From NCBI GenBank assembly GCA_958295985.1, contig OY282432.1, positions 4,027,554 through 4,091,553 of the forward strand: 64,000 nt of DNA, written 5' to 3'. The stretch comes from an uncultured Candidatus Binatia bacterium (lineage in GTDB: Bacteria > Desulfobacterota > Binatia > UBA9968 > JAJDTQ01). The position numbers were made by a program, and so were the translations under genes. Numbering within the stretch: the first letter of the stretch is position 1; each line of letters starts with the position of its first letter. The notes under the pieces are model-generated. The model ran no database searches and was not told the DNA's origin. It was given only the letters and a program-made list of their open reading frames with translations. Shown in pieces: positions 45,311-54,670 of the stretch.

Positions 45311-46780
45311 ATGATTCCCAAGGAGTGCAAGCGTCTGGCCGAGGTCGATTTCCCCATCGCCGAGGTATCGCGGCACGCGGCGCGGGAGAAGTCCATCCGG
45401 CACGGGCACCCCTCCACGCTGCACCTGTGGTGGGCGCGGCGGCCGTTGGCTTCGTCGCGGGCGATGTTGATGGCGCTGCTGCTGCCGGATCCGGGCGACC
45501 CGCATTGCCCGGAGGCGTTCAAGAAGGCGGCACGGCGGATCCTCCTGGGGATGCACGGGCGGCCGGAAGGCTGGATGGAAGCCGTCGAGCCGGATGACGG
45601 CTTGCGGCGGATCCTCCTCAAGTTCATCGCCGACTTCGCCAACTGGGACCTCGCCGCAAACGGCATCTGGCTCGATGCGGCCCGCGCGTTGGTGAAGGCG
45701 GCGCACGGCGAGGAACGGCCCCTCGTGGTGGACCCGTTCGCGGGCGGCGGCTCGATTCCATTGGAGGCCCTGCGGTTGGGCTGCGAGGCATTCGCCAGCG
45801 ACCTGAATCCGGTCGCCTGCCTGATCCTCAAGGTGATGCTGGAGGACATCCCGCGCCACGGGCCGGGGCTGGCCGATGAGTTACGCAGGGTCGGCGCCGA
45901 GATCAAGCAAGCGGCGGAAAGGGAACTGGTCGATCTGTATCCCGCGGACCCGGACGGGAGCACGCCCATCGCCTACCTGTGGGCGCGCACCGTGCGTTGC
46001 GAGGCCCCGAACTGCGGGGCGGAAATCCCGCTGCTGCGGTCGCTGTGGCTTGCGAAGAAAGCAGTCTTCAAGAGGGAAAAGGGGCGGCGCATAAAGGTCA
46101 GAGGCCGTCAAGCGCTCCGGTATCGGGTGGTGCGACCGGCCGAGGGACCGCAGCGTGTCGAGTTGGAGGTGTTCGAGCCGGAGACCGACAACGACGTGCG
46201 CGCCGGCACGGTGACGCGGGCCAAGGCGGCCTGCCTGTGCTGCGGCGCAGTATTACCGCCGGAACGGGTGCGGGCGCAACTCTCCGAGCAGCGCGGCGGC
46301 GCGGACGTATTGTTCGACGAAGCAGGCAGACGACTGGGCGGCGCACGTATGACCGCGGTGGTGACGCTAAGAGAGGACGAGCCAGGCCGGCGCTATCGGT
46401 TGCCGACGGATGCCGATTATGCGGCAGTGCACGAGGCGCAGGCGCGGCTTGCGGGGATTCTCGACGAATGGGAGCGGGGCGGGAAGCAGGGGCTGTGTCC
46501 GGTGCCGGATGAGCCGACACCCGCCGGCGGAGGTTCGGGGGCTGGTCGTGCGTTCAGCGTACAGCGATACGGGATGCTCCAATGGGGCGATCTGTTCACG
46601 GCGCGGCAGAAGGTGGCGTTGACGGAGTTCAGTAGCTTGGTGGCACGCGGATCGGACAGTAGAGGTAGCGAGATAGCAAACTTAACTTTGGCCATGGCCG
46701 TCGGTAGATGCGCTGATTACGGAAGTTCCGGCGTTATCTGGGCACAAGGTGGAGAGTTTGTAGCCCATACTTTTGGGTGA
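45311..46780 (+). pseudogene. DUF1156 DNA methyltransferase, 5' part (interrupted by IS3-family element)
   Basis: N-terminal 489 residues of a large adenine-type methyltransferase. The DUF1156 start is LAEVDFPIAEVSRHAAREKS with GHPSTLHLWWARRPLA; the SAM motif is VVDPFAGGGSIPLEALRLG near residue 140. Paired Cys (CEAPNCGA, CLCCGAVL) suggest a zinc finger insertion. The frame ends at TGA 46778-46780, which is the first three bases of the inserted element. The 3' part resumes at 48137. Joining the flanks through one copy of the GGG duplication restores ...HTFGRQALPIVWDFAEA... and a 1016-residue frame. Confidence 0.9.
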
Positions 46781-46844
46781 GGTGGTCCCGGAAAATCGGA
46801 CAGGTTGCTAAGGTGTATTCCCCGGACAGGAGGAGGGATACGAA

Positions 46845-47123
46845 ATGGCAACACGACGTCGCTACACGGGGGAGTTCAAGGCGAAAGTATCGCTGGAAGC
46901 GTTGCGAGGGGACAAGACGATCCAGGAGATCGCGGCGCGGCACAAGGTCCATCCGAACCAGGTGAGCGCCTGGAAGCAGCGAGCGATGGAGGGTTTGCGG
47001 GAGGTATTCTCGAAGGGAACGGAGCGGTCTCGGGGGGACCATGAGGCGGAGGTTCGGGACCTGCATGCGAAGATCGGGGAGTTGACGGTGGAGCGGGATT
47101 TTTTGGCCAAAGGGCTCAAGTAG
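46845..47123 (+). CDS. IS3-family transposase OrfA
   Basis: A 92-residue DNA-binding subunit with an N-terminal helix-turn-helix: RRRYTGEFKAKVSLEALRGD and TIQEIAARHKVHPNQVSAWK, then a coiled-coil-like tail (HEAEVRDLHAKIGELTVER). ATG 46845 has AGGAGG upstream. Just before its stop lies TTTTTT in GGATTTTTTGGCC, a plausible -1 slippery site for making the OrfAB fusion transposase (inference). Confidence 0.92.
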   Translation: MATRRRYTGEFKAKVSLEALRGDKTIQEIAARHKVHPNQVSAWKQRAMEGLREVFSKGTERSRGDHEAEVRDLHAKIGELTVERDFLAKGLK

Positions 47124-48052
47124 TGAGCCGGGCGGGGCGCAAGGCCATGATCCGGCGCTGCCATCCGAAGCTCAGCTTGAGCCGTCAATGCCGCTTGCTT
47201 TCCTTGAGTCGATCCTCGCTGTACCACAGGCCCAAGGGGGAGAGCCCGCAGAACTTGGCGTTGATGCGTCGCATCGACGAGCTGTTTTTGAACTACCCGT
47301 TCTACGGCAGTCGCCAGATGGTCCGTCATTTGTGGCGGGATGGCGTCCGTGCGGGTCGCCACCGGGTCCGGCGTCTGATGCGGTTGATGGGGCTACAGGC
47401 CATCTACCAGGCGCCCCGGACCACCACCCGGCATCCCCGACACCGGGTCTACCCCTATCTTCTCAAGGGGCTCGCCGTCGAGCAGCCCCATCAGGTCTGG
47501 GCGGCGGACATCACTTACATTCCCGTCCAGCGCGGCTTCTTGTACTTGGTAGCCGTCATGGACTGGGCCACCCGTCGAGTGCTCTCCTGGCGGCTGTCCA
47601 ACACCGTGGATGCCCGGTTCTGCGTCGAGACCCTGGCTGACGCCATGGAGCGTTTCGGTCGGCCTCAGATCTTCAATACCGACCAAGGCAGCCAGTTCAC
47701 CAGCCTCGAATTCACCGGTGTGCTCAAAGACGCCGGGATCGCCATCTCCATGGACGGCAGAGGACGATGCCTGGACAACATCTTCATCGAGCGCCTCTGG
47801 CGCTCCCTCAAGTACGAGGCCGTCTACCTGCACGAACTCGCCGACGGCTTCGCGGCTCAACGGGTCATCGGAACCTGGATCGACTTCTACAACACCACAA
47901 GGCCCCATTCCGCCCTCGGAGGCGCGACCCCGGTCGAGGCTTACGAGAACGGCAGGCCGCTGGATCAAACGGATCAGCCCCATGGCTCACCCGCCCCTCC
48001 ACCGGCTCAACAAGAACAGCAAGACGTGATAAACATGACTCTGGCGGCATGA
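47123..48052 (+). CDS. IS3-family transposase OrfB (DDE integrase core)
   Basis: Catalytic subunit, 309 residues, of the rve/integrase fold. The DDE triad is visible: first Asp in VWAADITYIPV, second in FNTDQGSQFTS, Glu in NIFIERLWRSLKYE, with the last two 35-odd residues apart. The HTH_21-like N-terminus (YGSRQMVRHLWRDG) is typical. GTG 47123 overlaps the orfA stop; the frame is also open upstream in the -1 frame, consistent with programmed frameshifting. Intact. Confidence 0.93.
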   Translation: MSRAGRKAMIRRCHPKLSLSRQCRLLSLSRSSLYHRPKGESPQNLALMRRIDELFLNYPFYGSRQMVRHLWRDGVRAGRHRVRRLMRLMGLQAIYQAPRTTTRHPRHRVYPYLLKGLAVEQPHQVWAADITYIPVQRGFLYLVAVMDWATRRVLSWRLSNTVDARFCVETLADAMERFGRPQIFNTDQGSQFTSLEFTGVLKDAGIAISMDGRGRCLDNIFIERLWRSLKYEAVYLHELADGFAAQRVIGTWIDFYNTTRPHSALGGATPVEAYENGRPLDQTDQPHGSPAPPPAQQEQQDVINMTLAA

Positions 48053-48136
48053 GGATCAACCCGGAATACACCTTATTTCTGCCGCCCCCCTGTCCTATGA
48101 ACCGGGACCACCTCAGGGCGACAGGCACTACCGATA

Positions 48137-49702
48137 GTGTGGGATTTTGCAGAGGCCGTTCAGTTAACGGATTCATCTGGGAATCTCGAAGGAGCCGTAG
48201 ACTGGGTAGCAAGAGTTATAGAAGCTTGGTCTGAGTCCGGCACTGCCTCGGTTCAACAAGCTGACGCCACCAACCATCCACTGCCCGACCAATCTGCAGG
48301 TGTCTGGTTCACTGATCCGCCCTACTACGACGCGGTTCCTTATGCTGATCTTTCCGATTACTTTTTGGTCTGGCTCAAACGTACGCTGCCTCATCACACA
48401 TTGCTGCGAGATTTTTCCGACCCACACAACCCGCTTTCACCCAAAATAATTGAAGCTGTCCAAGACGAGACCAAGTATTTCGAAGGCCAACCGAAAGATC
48501 GCGAGTGGTTCGAGAAGACCATGGCGAAAGCATTCACCGAGGGACGACGTATCCTGAATGAGGACGGTACCGCCTCGGTGGTCTTCGCTCACAAGACCAC
48601 CGAGGGGTGGGAAGCACTGCTCATCGGCATGGTCCGTGGCGGCTGGACCATTACCGGATCATGGCCGATCGCAACAGAACGTCCCGGGCGTCTACGTTCA
48701 CAAGACTCCGCGGCGCTCGCCACCAGCGTCCACTTGGTCTGCCGGCCACGGCCTGACGACGCGCCAGTGGGCGACTGGGCAGACGTGCTGCGCGAATTGC
48801 CAGCCCGCGTGGGCGACTGGATGGAACGGCTGCAAGGCGAAGGGGTCCGGGGCGCAGACTTGGTCTTCGCCTGCATCGGTCCGGCGCTGGAGATATACAG
48901 CCGCTACCGGCAGGTCGAGACCGCGGAGGGGCGTCAGGTCGGCCTGCCGGAGTATCTGGAGCGGGTATGGGAAGTGGTCGGGCGCACCGCGCTCGAAAAC
49001 GTTCTCGGTGCCGTGGAGGCAAAGGCGCGCAACGGCATGGCGGGGGCACTCGAAGAGGACGCCCGCCTGACCGCCCTGTTTCTCTGGACCCTGCAAAGCA
49101 CCGGCGCAGACGCCTCCTCCGAAGACAGTGGCGACGTTGCGGAGAACGAGGACGACGAGGCGGACGACGCGCCCCGCGACAAACCGAAGGGCTACAGCCT
49201 CGTCTTCGACGTGGCGCGCCGCTTTGCCCAGCCGCTAGGCATCGAACTACCCAAGTGGGAGGGCCGGATCATCGAGACCAACAAGGGCGCAGTGCGGCTG
49301 ATGAACGTCACGGAACGAGGGAAACAGCTTTTCGGCGATGACGGCGCTGACACGGCCGCGGAATGGATGGAGCGTGACCCGAGGGTCAACGTCCAGCAGG
49401 TTCTTTTCCCCGAAGCGGAGACGGCTCCCCGGAAGAAGCGTACCCGAAGCCGCGGCGGGAAGGTCCTCATCGCCGGTGACGCGGAGATGCAGGCCCCGGA
49501 CGCCACCACCCTCGATCGGGTCCACGCGGCCATGCTCTTGCAGGCATCGGGCCGCAGTCAAGCCCTCCGCAACCTGCTGAAGGCCGAACAGGAACGCGGC
49601 CCCGACTTCCTGCGCCTTGCCAACGCCCTGTCCGCTCTGTACCCTTCCGTCAGCGAAGAAAAGCGCCTGCTGGACGCCATGCTGCTGGCAGTGCCGAGGT
49701 AA
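48137..49702 (+). pseudogene. DUF1156 DNA methyltransferase, 3' part (separated by IS)
   Basis: C-terminal part of the methyltransferase, 521 residues from the first in-frame GTG, coding sense from 48116. It begins WDFAEAVQLTDSSGNLEGAV and has the catalytic motif FTDPPYYDAVPYADLSDYF, so the essential DPPY motif is cut off from the SAM motif in the 5' part. The C-terminal 200 residues are charged. Without excision of the element neither half should methylate DNA. A reinitiated short product is possible. Confidence 0.9.
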
Positions 49703-49721
49703 ACAAGAGGAATCGGTCCCC

Positions 49722-50981
49722 GTGGCAAAAATCGAAGGAATCTGGATCAGGAATTACCGGGTGTTGAAGGACATCGCGCTCGGAAGACTGCTGTCTGAAG
49801 AGCAAACTCGATCCTTGACCCCGATAACTGCGGTGATCGGTAAAAACGGGGTTGGCAAAAGTTCTCTGTTCGACGCCTTTGGTTTTCTGTCGGATTGCCT
49901 GAAATTGGGTGTCGAAGAGGCGTGCGACGCCCGAGGAAGGGGGGGATTCGAGCGTATCCGTTCTCAAGGGAGCGATGGCTCGATTACCTTCCACGTCTGT
50001 TACAGGGAAGAGCCCCACAGCCAGCCCATTACATACGTTCTGCACATCAACAAAGATGATACGGACCGGCCCTACGTAGCATATGAACTCCTTCACCAAC
50101 GCGATGAAGCACGGGGAAACGGCCAATCTTTTTTGGTCTTTCAAATGGTCACGGGTCAAGCATTAGCCTGGAAAGGATACACACAGGGACAGCAGATTGA
50201 TGCAGATGATCCTGTGCTGTCCGATCTTGGCGAGCAAAGCCGAGAAGCAGAACGCATTGAACTTCAAGACAACCGCAAACTCGGCATCGCAACCCTCGGC
50301 AGGTTGAAGGAGCATCCCCGAATCGCGGCTTTTCGCCAATTCCTCGAAGGCTGGTATCTGAGCTACTTCACACCGGACGCGGCCCGCGGTCTGCCCTTGG
50401 CCGGTCCCCAGAGGCACATGAACGTCCACGGCGGCAATCTTGGCAACGTCGTACAGTTCATGCAGCGTGAACACCCGGACCGATTCGAGACCATCCTGGC
50501 GCGGATTGCCGAGCGGGTTCCGGGCATTGACCGCATCGATACGCAACAGAGCCCGGACGGGCGGTTGCTGCTGCGCTTCAACGACAAGGGCTTCACCGAC
50601 CCGTTCTACGCGCAACAGATGTCCGACGGGACCCTGAAGCTCTTTGCCTACCTGTTGATGTTGCACGATCCATCGCCGCCGCCGTTCATCTGCATTGAGG
50701 AACCGGAGAACGGCCTGTATCACAAACTGCTGGAAGTCCTGGCCGCGGAGTTTCGCGGCCGCGCCACGGGTGAGCAGAACACGCCACAGATCTTCGTGAC
50801 CACCCACCAGCCCTATCTTATCGACGCGCTCACACCCGAGGAAACCTGGATACTGGAAAAGGGGGAGGACGGCTTTGCGACCATCAGCAGGGCCAGCGAC
50901 GACGCAACGGTCAGGGCCATGGTTGACGAGGGATTGCCGCTCGGCGGTCTGTGGTACAGCGATTACCTGGACCCGAGGTAG
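49722..50981 (+). CDS. AAA-type (OLD/AAA_21) ATPase, module 1
   Basis: SMC/OLD-like ATPase of 419 residues. Walker A AVIGKNGVGKSSLFDAF near residue 39; the C-terminal Walker B/signature part is ICIEEPENGLYHKLLEVLA followed by FVTTHQPYLIDAL, the switch His. Between them are long divergent helices. GTG 49722 lies 19 bases after the methyltransferase; the TOPRIM-like partner begins four bases after its stop. Such ATPase + TOPRIM/DUF pairs are common phage-defence modules (AbiL, PARIS-like), but which named system this resembles most is not settled. Its GC content is lower than that of flanking metabolic genes. Confidence 0.8.
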   Translation: MAKIEGIWIRNYRVLKDIALGRLLSEEQTRSLTPITAVIGKNGVGKSSLFDAFGFLSDCLKLGVEEACDARGRGGFERIRSQGSDGSITFHVCYREEPHSQPITYVLHINKDDTDRPYVAYELLHQRDEARGNGQSFLVFQMVTGQALAWKGYTQGQQIDADDPVLSDLGEQSREAERIELQDNRKLGIATLGRLKEHPRIAAFRQFLEGWYLSYFTPDAARGLPLAGPQRHMNVHGGNLGNVVQFMQREHPDRFETILARIAERVPGIDRIDTQQSPDGRLLLRFNDKGFTDPFYAQQMSDGTLKLFAYLLMLHDPSPPPFICIEEPENGLYHKLLEVLAAEFRGRATGEQNTPQIFVTTHQPYLIDALTPEETWILEKGEDGFATISRASDDATVRAMVDEGLPLGGLWYSDYLDPR

Positions 50982-50985
50982 GTCG

Positions 50986-51645
50986 GTGCATTTCGAGGTG
51001 CTGGTTGAAGACAGGTCAGGGAGCATCGCGATCGAGCACATCCTGAAGAAGATCCTTGGCGCGAACAATGCCGCCCACTCCTGGAGAGTCCTTCTTTATA
51101 AGGGTATTGGGCGCATTCCGAAGGACTTGCGGAGTGGAAAGGACCCGCAGAAACGGCTTCTCCTGGATCAACTGCCAAGAATCCTGCAAGGAGTTGGGTG
51201 TAGTCTCAGGGACATCGGTCCTTACGCGGTCATCGTCGTCGTCGATTCGGACGCCAGGGATTGCATGGCATTCAAGCAGGAACTGCTCGACGTGCTGAAC
51301 GCCTGCAATCCTCGCCCAAGAACGCTGTTCAGAATAGCCGTCGAGGAAAGCGAAGCGTGGTTGTTGGGGGACCGTGACGCAGTGAAGGCGGCCTATCCCG
51401 GGGCAAGGGATTCAGTTCTAGGCGGGTACGTGCAGGACAGCATATGCGGCACGTGGGAAGTGCTTGCTGACGCCGTCCATCCAGGCGGGTCGGCGCGCCT
51501 CAAAAAACGAGGTTATCCTGGCGCGGGAACGGCGAAATGCGAATGGGCCGAAAAGATCGCCCCTCACCTGGACGTGGACCGCAACCGGTCGAGGAGTTTC
51601 CAGGTGTTTCGAGACGGAGTGAGACGCCTTGCGGGACTCTGCTGA
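50986..51645 (+). CDS. TOPRIM-like DUF4276-type protein, module 1 partner
   Basis: Predicted nuclease-like partner of the preceding ATPase, 219 residues. It begins VHFEVLVEDRSGS, giving the Glu of the TOPRIM strand, and has AVIVVVDSDARDC near residue 80, the TOPRIM Asp-x-Asp, then RIAVEESEAWLLGD. This is the layout of DUF4276-like TOPRIM proteins. GTG 50986 begins right after the ATPase stop, so the two are translationally coupled. Nuclease activity is inferred from the fold. Confidence 0.72.
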   Translation: MHFEVLVEDRSGSIAIEHILKKILGANNAAHSWRVLLYKGIGRIPKDLRSGKDPQKRLLLDQLPRILQGVGCSLRDIGPYAVIVVVDSDARDCMAFKQELLDVLNACNPRPRTLFRIAVEESEAWLLGDRDAVKAAYPGARDSVLGGYVQDSICGTWEVLADAVHPGGSARLKKRGYPGAGTAKCEWAEKIAPHLDVDRNRSRSFQVFRDGVRRLAGLC

Positions 51646-51710
51646 CAGTGCCGGGCGGCAACCGACGGCGCTGGGATAAGGAACCGAGATAGAGAAAAAA
51701 GGCCAATCTG

Positions 51711-53075
51711 ATGGACCGGATCACGCTGAAGAACTTTCGCTGCTTCCGCGAGGAGCAGACCGCCCGACTTGCGCCCCTGACCTTGCTCGTGGGCGAGAAC
51801 AGCACCGGCAAGACCTCCTTCCTGGCGCTGATCCGGGCGCTGTGGGACGTGGCTTATCAGTCTCGTACCCCCGACTTCAAGGAAGAGCCCTATGATCTCG
51901 GCAGCTTCGACGAAATAGCGCATCACCGCGGTGGACGGGGTGGTCGAGCGGAGACCTTTGATACTGCTTTTGATTTTACCCGTGAGGACAAACGGAGCGA
52001 AACGATCGTCTCTTATCGGTTCGAGGTAACTTTTGGAAGAAAAGGGACCGTTCCGGTTTTGGTTAGGAGACGACTTTCCGACATAAATAAGAATGCTTGG
52101 GTCGAACATGATCTCCAAACAGATCCATCACCACAATTTCGTTTCGGCACGGCTAGAGGCGCTTGGGCACTGAAGGTACCGGAGCGTATCGAGTTTCGGT
52201 GGGGTGACGATGATCGGGTAGTGCCATTCTATTTTTATATTGACACGTATCTGACGGGAAGAAGCAAAAGACCATCCTCTGAGTTGACAACATTGAAGGG
52301 TAAAGGGCAGCCGAGCGGTGACGACAGGAGACTAATCGAACAAATTTGCGCAGCCGAACCATCGCTCTTCTACCACCCTGAATGGTTGTATGCGAGCGCC
52401 CCGGTCCGTTCCAAGCCGCACCGGACATACGACCCCTCGCGCCCGACACGGGACCCCGAGGGCGATTACATTCCGATGTATCTTGCCAGCGTGCATTTTC
52501 AAGACAAAGAAAGATGGAACGGCCTCAGAACTGCGCTCGAAAGTTTCGGGAAAACTTCCGGCCTTTTCAACGAAATATCGGTTAAGCCCTTGGGTCAGAA
52601 GGAAAGTGGCCCCTTTCAGGTACAGGTCAGGGGCTTCGGTAGAGCGAAGAAAAAAGGTCCGCAACGCAACCTGATCGACGTCGGCTACGGGGTCAGCCAA
52701 GTGCTGCCCGTCATCACTGAACTGTTGCGCCGAGATGCCCCCCCAATGTTCCTGTTGCAGCAACCTGAGGTGCACCTCCACCCTAGCGCTCAGGCCGCCC
52801 TTGGGAGCCTATTTTGCCAAGTCGCCGAGCCAGGGCGTCAACTAGTGGTCGAAACGCACAGCGACCACTTGATCGACCGGGTACGTATGGACGTGCGCGA
52901 CGGCGTGGGGAGACTCAAACCCGATGACGTTTCCATCCTGTACTTCGAGTGGGACGACCTGGACGTTCACATCCACTCCATCCGATTGGATGAAGAAGGA
53001 AACGTCTTGGACGCACCTGCAGGCTACCGAAGATTCTTTCTCGAAGAAACGGCAAGGTCTATCCGGAAGAGATAG
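51711..53075 (+). CDS. AAA-type ATPase (AAA_15/DUF3696-like), module 2
   Basis: OLD-like ATPase of 454 residues. Walker A LLVGENSTGKTSFLAL near residue 25; C-terminal LLQQPEVHLHPSAQAALG carries the Walker B region, with Gln-Gln before Pro-Glu where many relatives have an acidic residue, then VVETHSDHLIDRVR with the switch His. The final HIHSIRLDEEGNVLDAP resembles DUF3696. The PIN-like gene follows after 18 bases, making an ATPase-nuclease pair. Base composition is AT-richer in the middle (52.0-52.7 kb). Confidence 0.8.
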   Translation: MDRITLKNFRCFREEQTARLAPLTLLVGENSTGKTSFLALIRALWDVAYQSRTPDFKEEPYDLGSFDEIAHHRGGRGGRAETFDTAFDFTREDKRSETIVSYRFEVTFGRKGTVPVLVRRRLSDINKNAWVEHDLQTDPSPQFRFGTARGAWALKVPERIEFRWGDDDRVVPFYFYIDTYLTGRSKRPSSELTTLKGKGQPSGDDRRLIEQICAAEPSLFYHPEWLYASAPVRSKPHRTYDPSRPTRDPEGDYIPMYLASVHFQDKERWNGLRTALESFGKTSGLFNEISVKPLGQKESGPFQVQVRGFGRAKKKGPQRNLIDVGYGVSQVLPVITELLRRDAPPMFLLQQPEVHLHPSAQAALGSLFCQVAEPGRQLVVETHSDHLIDRVRMDVRDGVGRLKPDDVSILYFEWDDLDVHIHSIRLDEEGNVLDAPAGYRRFFLEETARSIRKR

Positions 53076-53093
53076 AACGTATAGGAGTCTCTG

Positions 53094-53558
53094 ATGTGCG
53101 CCATCGTCGATGCCAATGTCGCCAACGAAGTCTTCGGTCCCAACCCGACGCCGGCAGGAGAGATGTTCTTCAATTGGCTCAACAGAGGAAGCAATCGACT
53201 GGTGGCCGGCGGTCAGCTACTTGAGGAACTGGAAGGATCGGGATCCCATTTCCGCGATTGGGCGAGGGAGTTTATCCGTTCCGGACACATGAAGATTCTG
53301 AACGAAAACGAAGTCCGTGAAAGGACCACTCAGATCGAACGGGAGAAGCAACACACCTCGAATGACCCCCATGTTCTCGCCGTGGCCCAATTGAGCGGCG
53401 CCCGTCTGTTGTTCGCAAACGACGGTGATCTACAGCAGGATTTCAAGGATAGAAGGCTGATCAACCCGCAAGGGACTGTCTATTCGACGATAAAAAACAA
53501 AAACTTCACAAAGGTGCACAAGCGCCAGCTTGGCAAGAAGAACCTATGCCGAACCTGA
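53094..53558 (+). CDS. PIN-domain-like nuclease, module 2 partner
   Basis: A 154-residue protein with a PIN-like core: VDANVANEVFG at the N-terminus (first Asp), then LLEELEGSG (Glu), and SNDPHVLAVAQLSGARLLFANDGDL (the later Asp pair). The last 30 residues are basic. PIN domains cut RNA. ATG 53094 is preceded by AGGAG, and its end overlaps the start of the next ATPase gene by 13 bases. Paired with module 2 ATPase by position; such a pair may be a self-contained toxin or defence unit. Confidence 0.72.
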   Translation: MCAIVDANVANEVFGPNPTPAGEMFFNWLNRGSNRLVAGGQLLEELEGSGSHFRDWAREFIRSGHMKILNENEVRERTTQIEREKQHTSNDPHVLAVAQLSGARLLFANDGDLQQDFKDRRLINPQGTVYSTIKNKNFTKVHKRQLGKKNLCRT

Positions 53559-54670
53559 TCGAGTCCGTCCACATCAAGGGCTTCCGCTCCCTCGCGGACG
53601 TGGAAATCAACGAGCTGCCCGGGGCAGCGGTGCTGATAGGGGGCAATGGCTCCGGCAAGTCCAACTTCGTCCGTTTCTTCGAAATGCTGAGTTGGATGCT
53701 GCGGTCCCGTCGTTTGGGTGATTTCACGGCACGGCAGGGCGGCGCTGATGGCCAGTTGTTCGGCGGGAGCAAGGTCACCCCCCGTATAGACGCCACACTC
53801 AGCATGCGCACCGACGCGGGTCGAAATGATTATCGGTTTGCACTCGCTCACGCCCATCCAGACCGTTTCATCTTTGCGGACGAGGCATTCCGCTTCAGCC
53901 GGGACAATTATCCTGCCGAAGCCAGCTGGCTGCCCCTTGGACGCGGCCATCCCGAAGCGAACATCGTCGAAGCCGCGCAATCGCCCCATTTTGAGGACAA
54001 TCGGATGAAGGCAGCGCAGGACATCCTCCATCTGCTAGGCAACTGCGCAGTCCATCAGTTCCATGACACCTCTGACCGATCCAATTTCAAGATCAGATGG
54101 GACGTGGAGGACAATAACTATCTCCGTTCGGACGGCGGTAATCTGGCCGCGGTGCTGCTCCGCCTGGAACGCGAAGACCTCCGACGCTTCGAGATGATCT
54201 GCCGCCACATCGGCCGGGTGCTGCCGGTCTTCGACCGTTTCCAGATTGAAGAGAGCTATGGAAAAGTTCTGCTCAGATGGAAGGCTGAGGGGACCGAGAA
54301 GACCTTTGGCGCGCACCTGACCTCCGACGGCTCGCTGCGTTTCTTCGCCCTGGTGACGCTGCTGAACCTTCCGCCCGAGATGCTGCCCGATGTCATCCTG
54401 CTGGACGAGCCGGAGTTGGGATTGCATCCCGCGGCGGTCACCCTGCTAGGCGGCATGATCAGGTCGCTCTCCACGGACAGACAGATCATCGTGGCAACCC
54501 AATCTCCCCTGCTCGTGGACGGGTTTGATCTCAACCAGATTCTGGTGCTGGACCTGCACGAAGGCCGGACCGAGGTCCGCAGCCTCAAAGAAGACGACTA
54601 CCGGCACTGGCTGGAGGAATACACAACGGGCGAGTTGTGGCAGAAAAACCTGCTCGGGGGGCGCCCGTGA
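53546..54670 (+). CDS. AAA_21 family ATPase, module 3
   Basis: OLD/AAA_21 ATPase of 374 residues. Walker A VLIGGNGSGKSNFVRFFEM near residue 30; Walker B VILLDEPELGLHP near residue 290, then IIVATQSPLLVDGFD. The middle is charged and helical. It overlaps the PIN gene at its start and the DUF4276 gene by four bases at its stop (GTGA), an arrangement common for AAA_21/DUF4276 pairs. Looks intact, unlike its partner. Confidence 0.85.
   Translation: MPNLIESVHIKGFRSLADVEINELPGAAVLIGGNGSGKSNFVRFFEMLSWMLRSRRLGDFTARQGGADGQLFGGSKVTPRIDATLSMRTDAGRNDYRFALAHAHPDRFIFADEAFRFSRDNYPAEASWLPLGRGHPEANIVEAAQSPHFEDNRMKAAQDILHLLGNCAVHQFHDTSDRSNFKIRWDVEDNNYLRSDGGNLAAVLLRLEREDLRRFEMICRHIGRVLPVFDRFQIEESYGKVLLRWKAEGTEKTFGAHLTSDGSLRFFALVTLLNLPPEMLPDVILLDEPELGLHPAAVTLLGGMIRSLSTDRQIIVATQSPLLVDGFDLNQILVLDLHEGRTEVRSLKEDDYRHWLEEYTTGELWQKNLLGGRP

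Larger units (their letters stand above)
46778..48115 (+). mobile_element. IS3-family insertion sequence, 1338 bp
   Basis: Terminal inverted repeats begin TGAGGTGGTCCCGG at both ends (46778 and the reverse complement ending 48115), with GGACAGG and AAGGTGTATTCC shared further in. A 3-bp GGG occurs immediately outside each end (46775-46777 and 48116-48118), the target duplication expected of IS3-family elements. It carries orfA and orfB in the -1 relation. Both transposase frames look intact, so it may be recent and active. Confidence 0.93.

Noticed and set aside
45311..49702. Two independent genes instead of one disrupted methyltransferase.
   Set aside because: The IS borders, GGG duplication and restored reading frame show a single interrupted gene.
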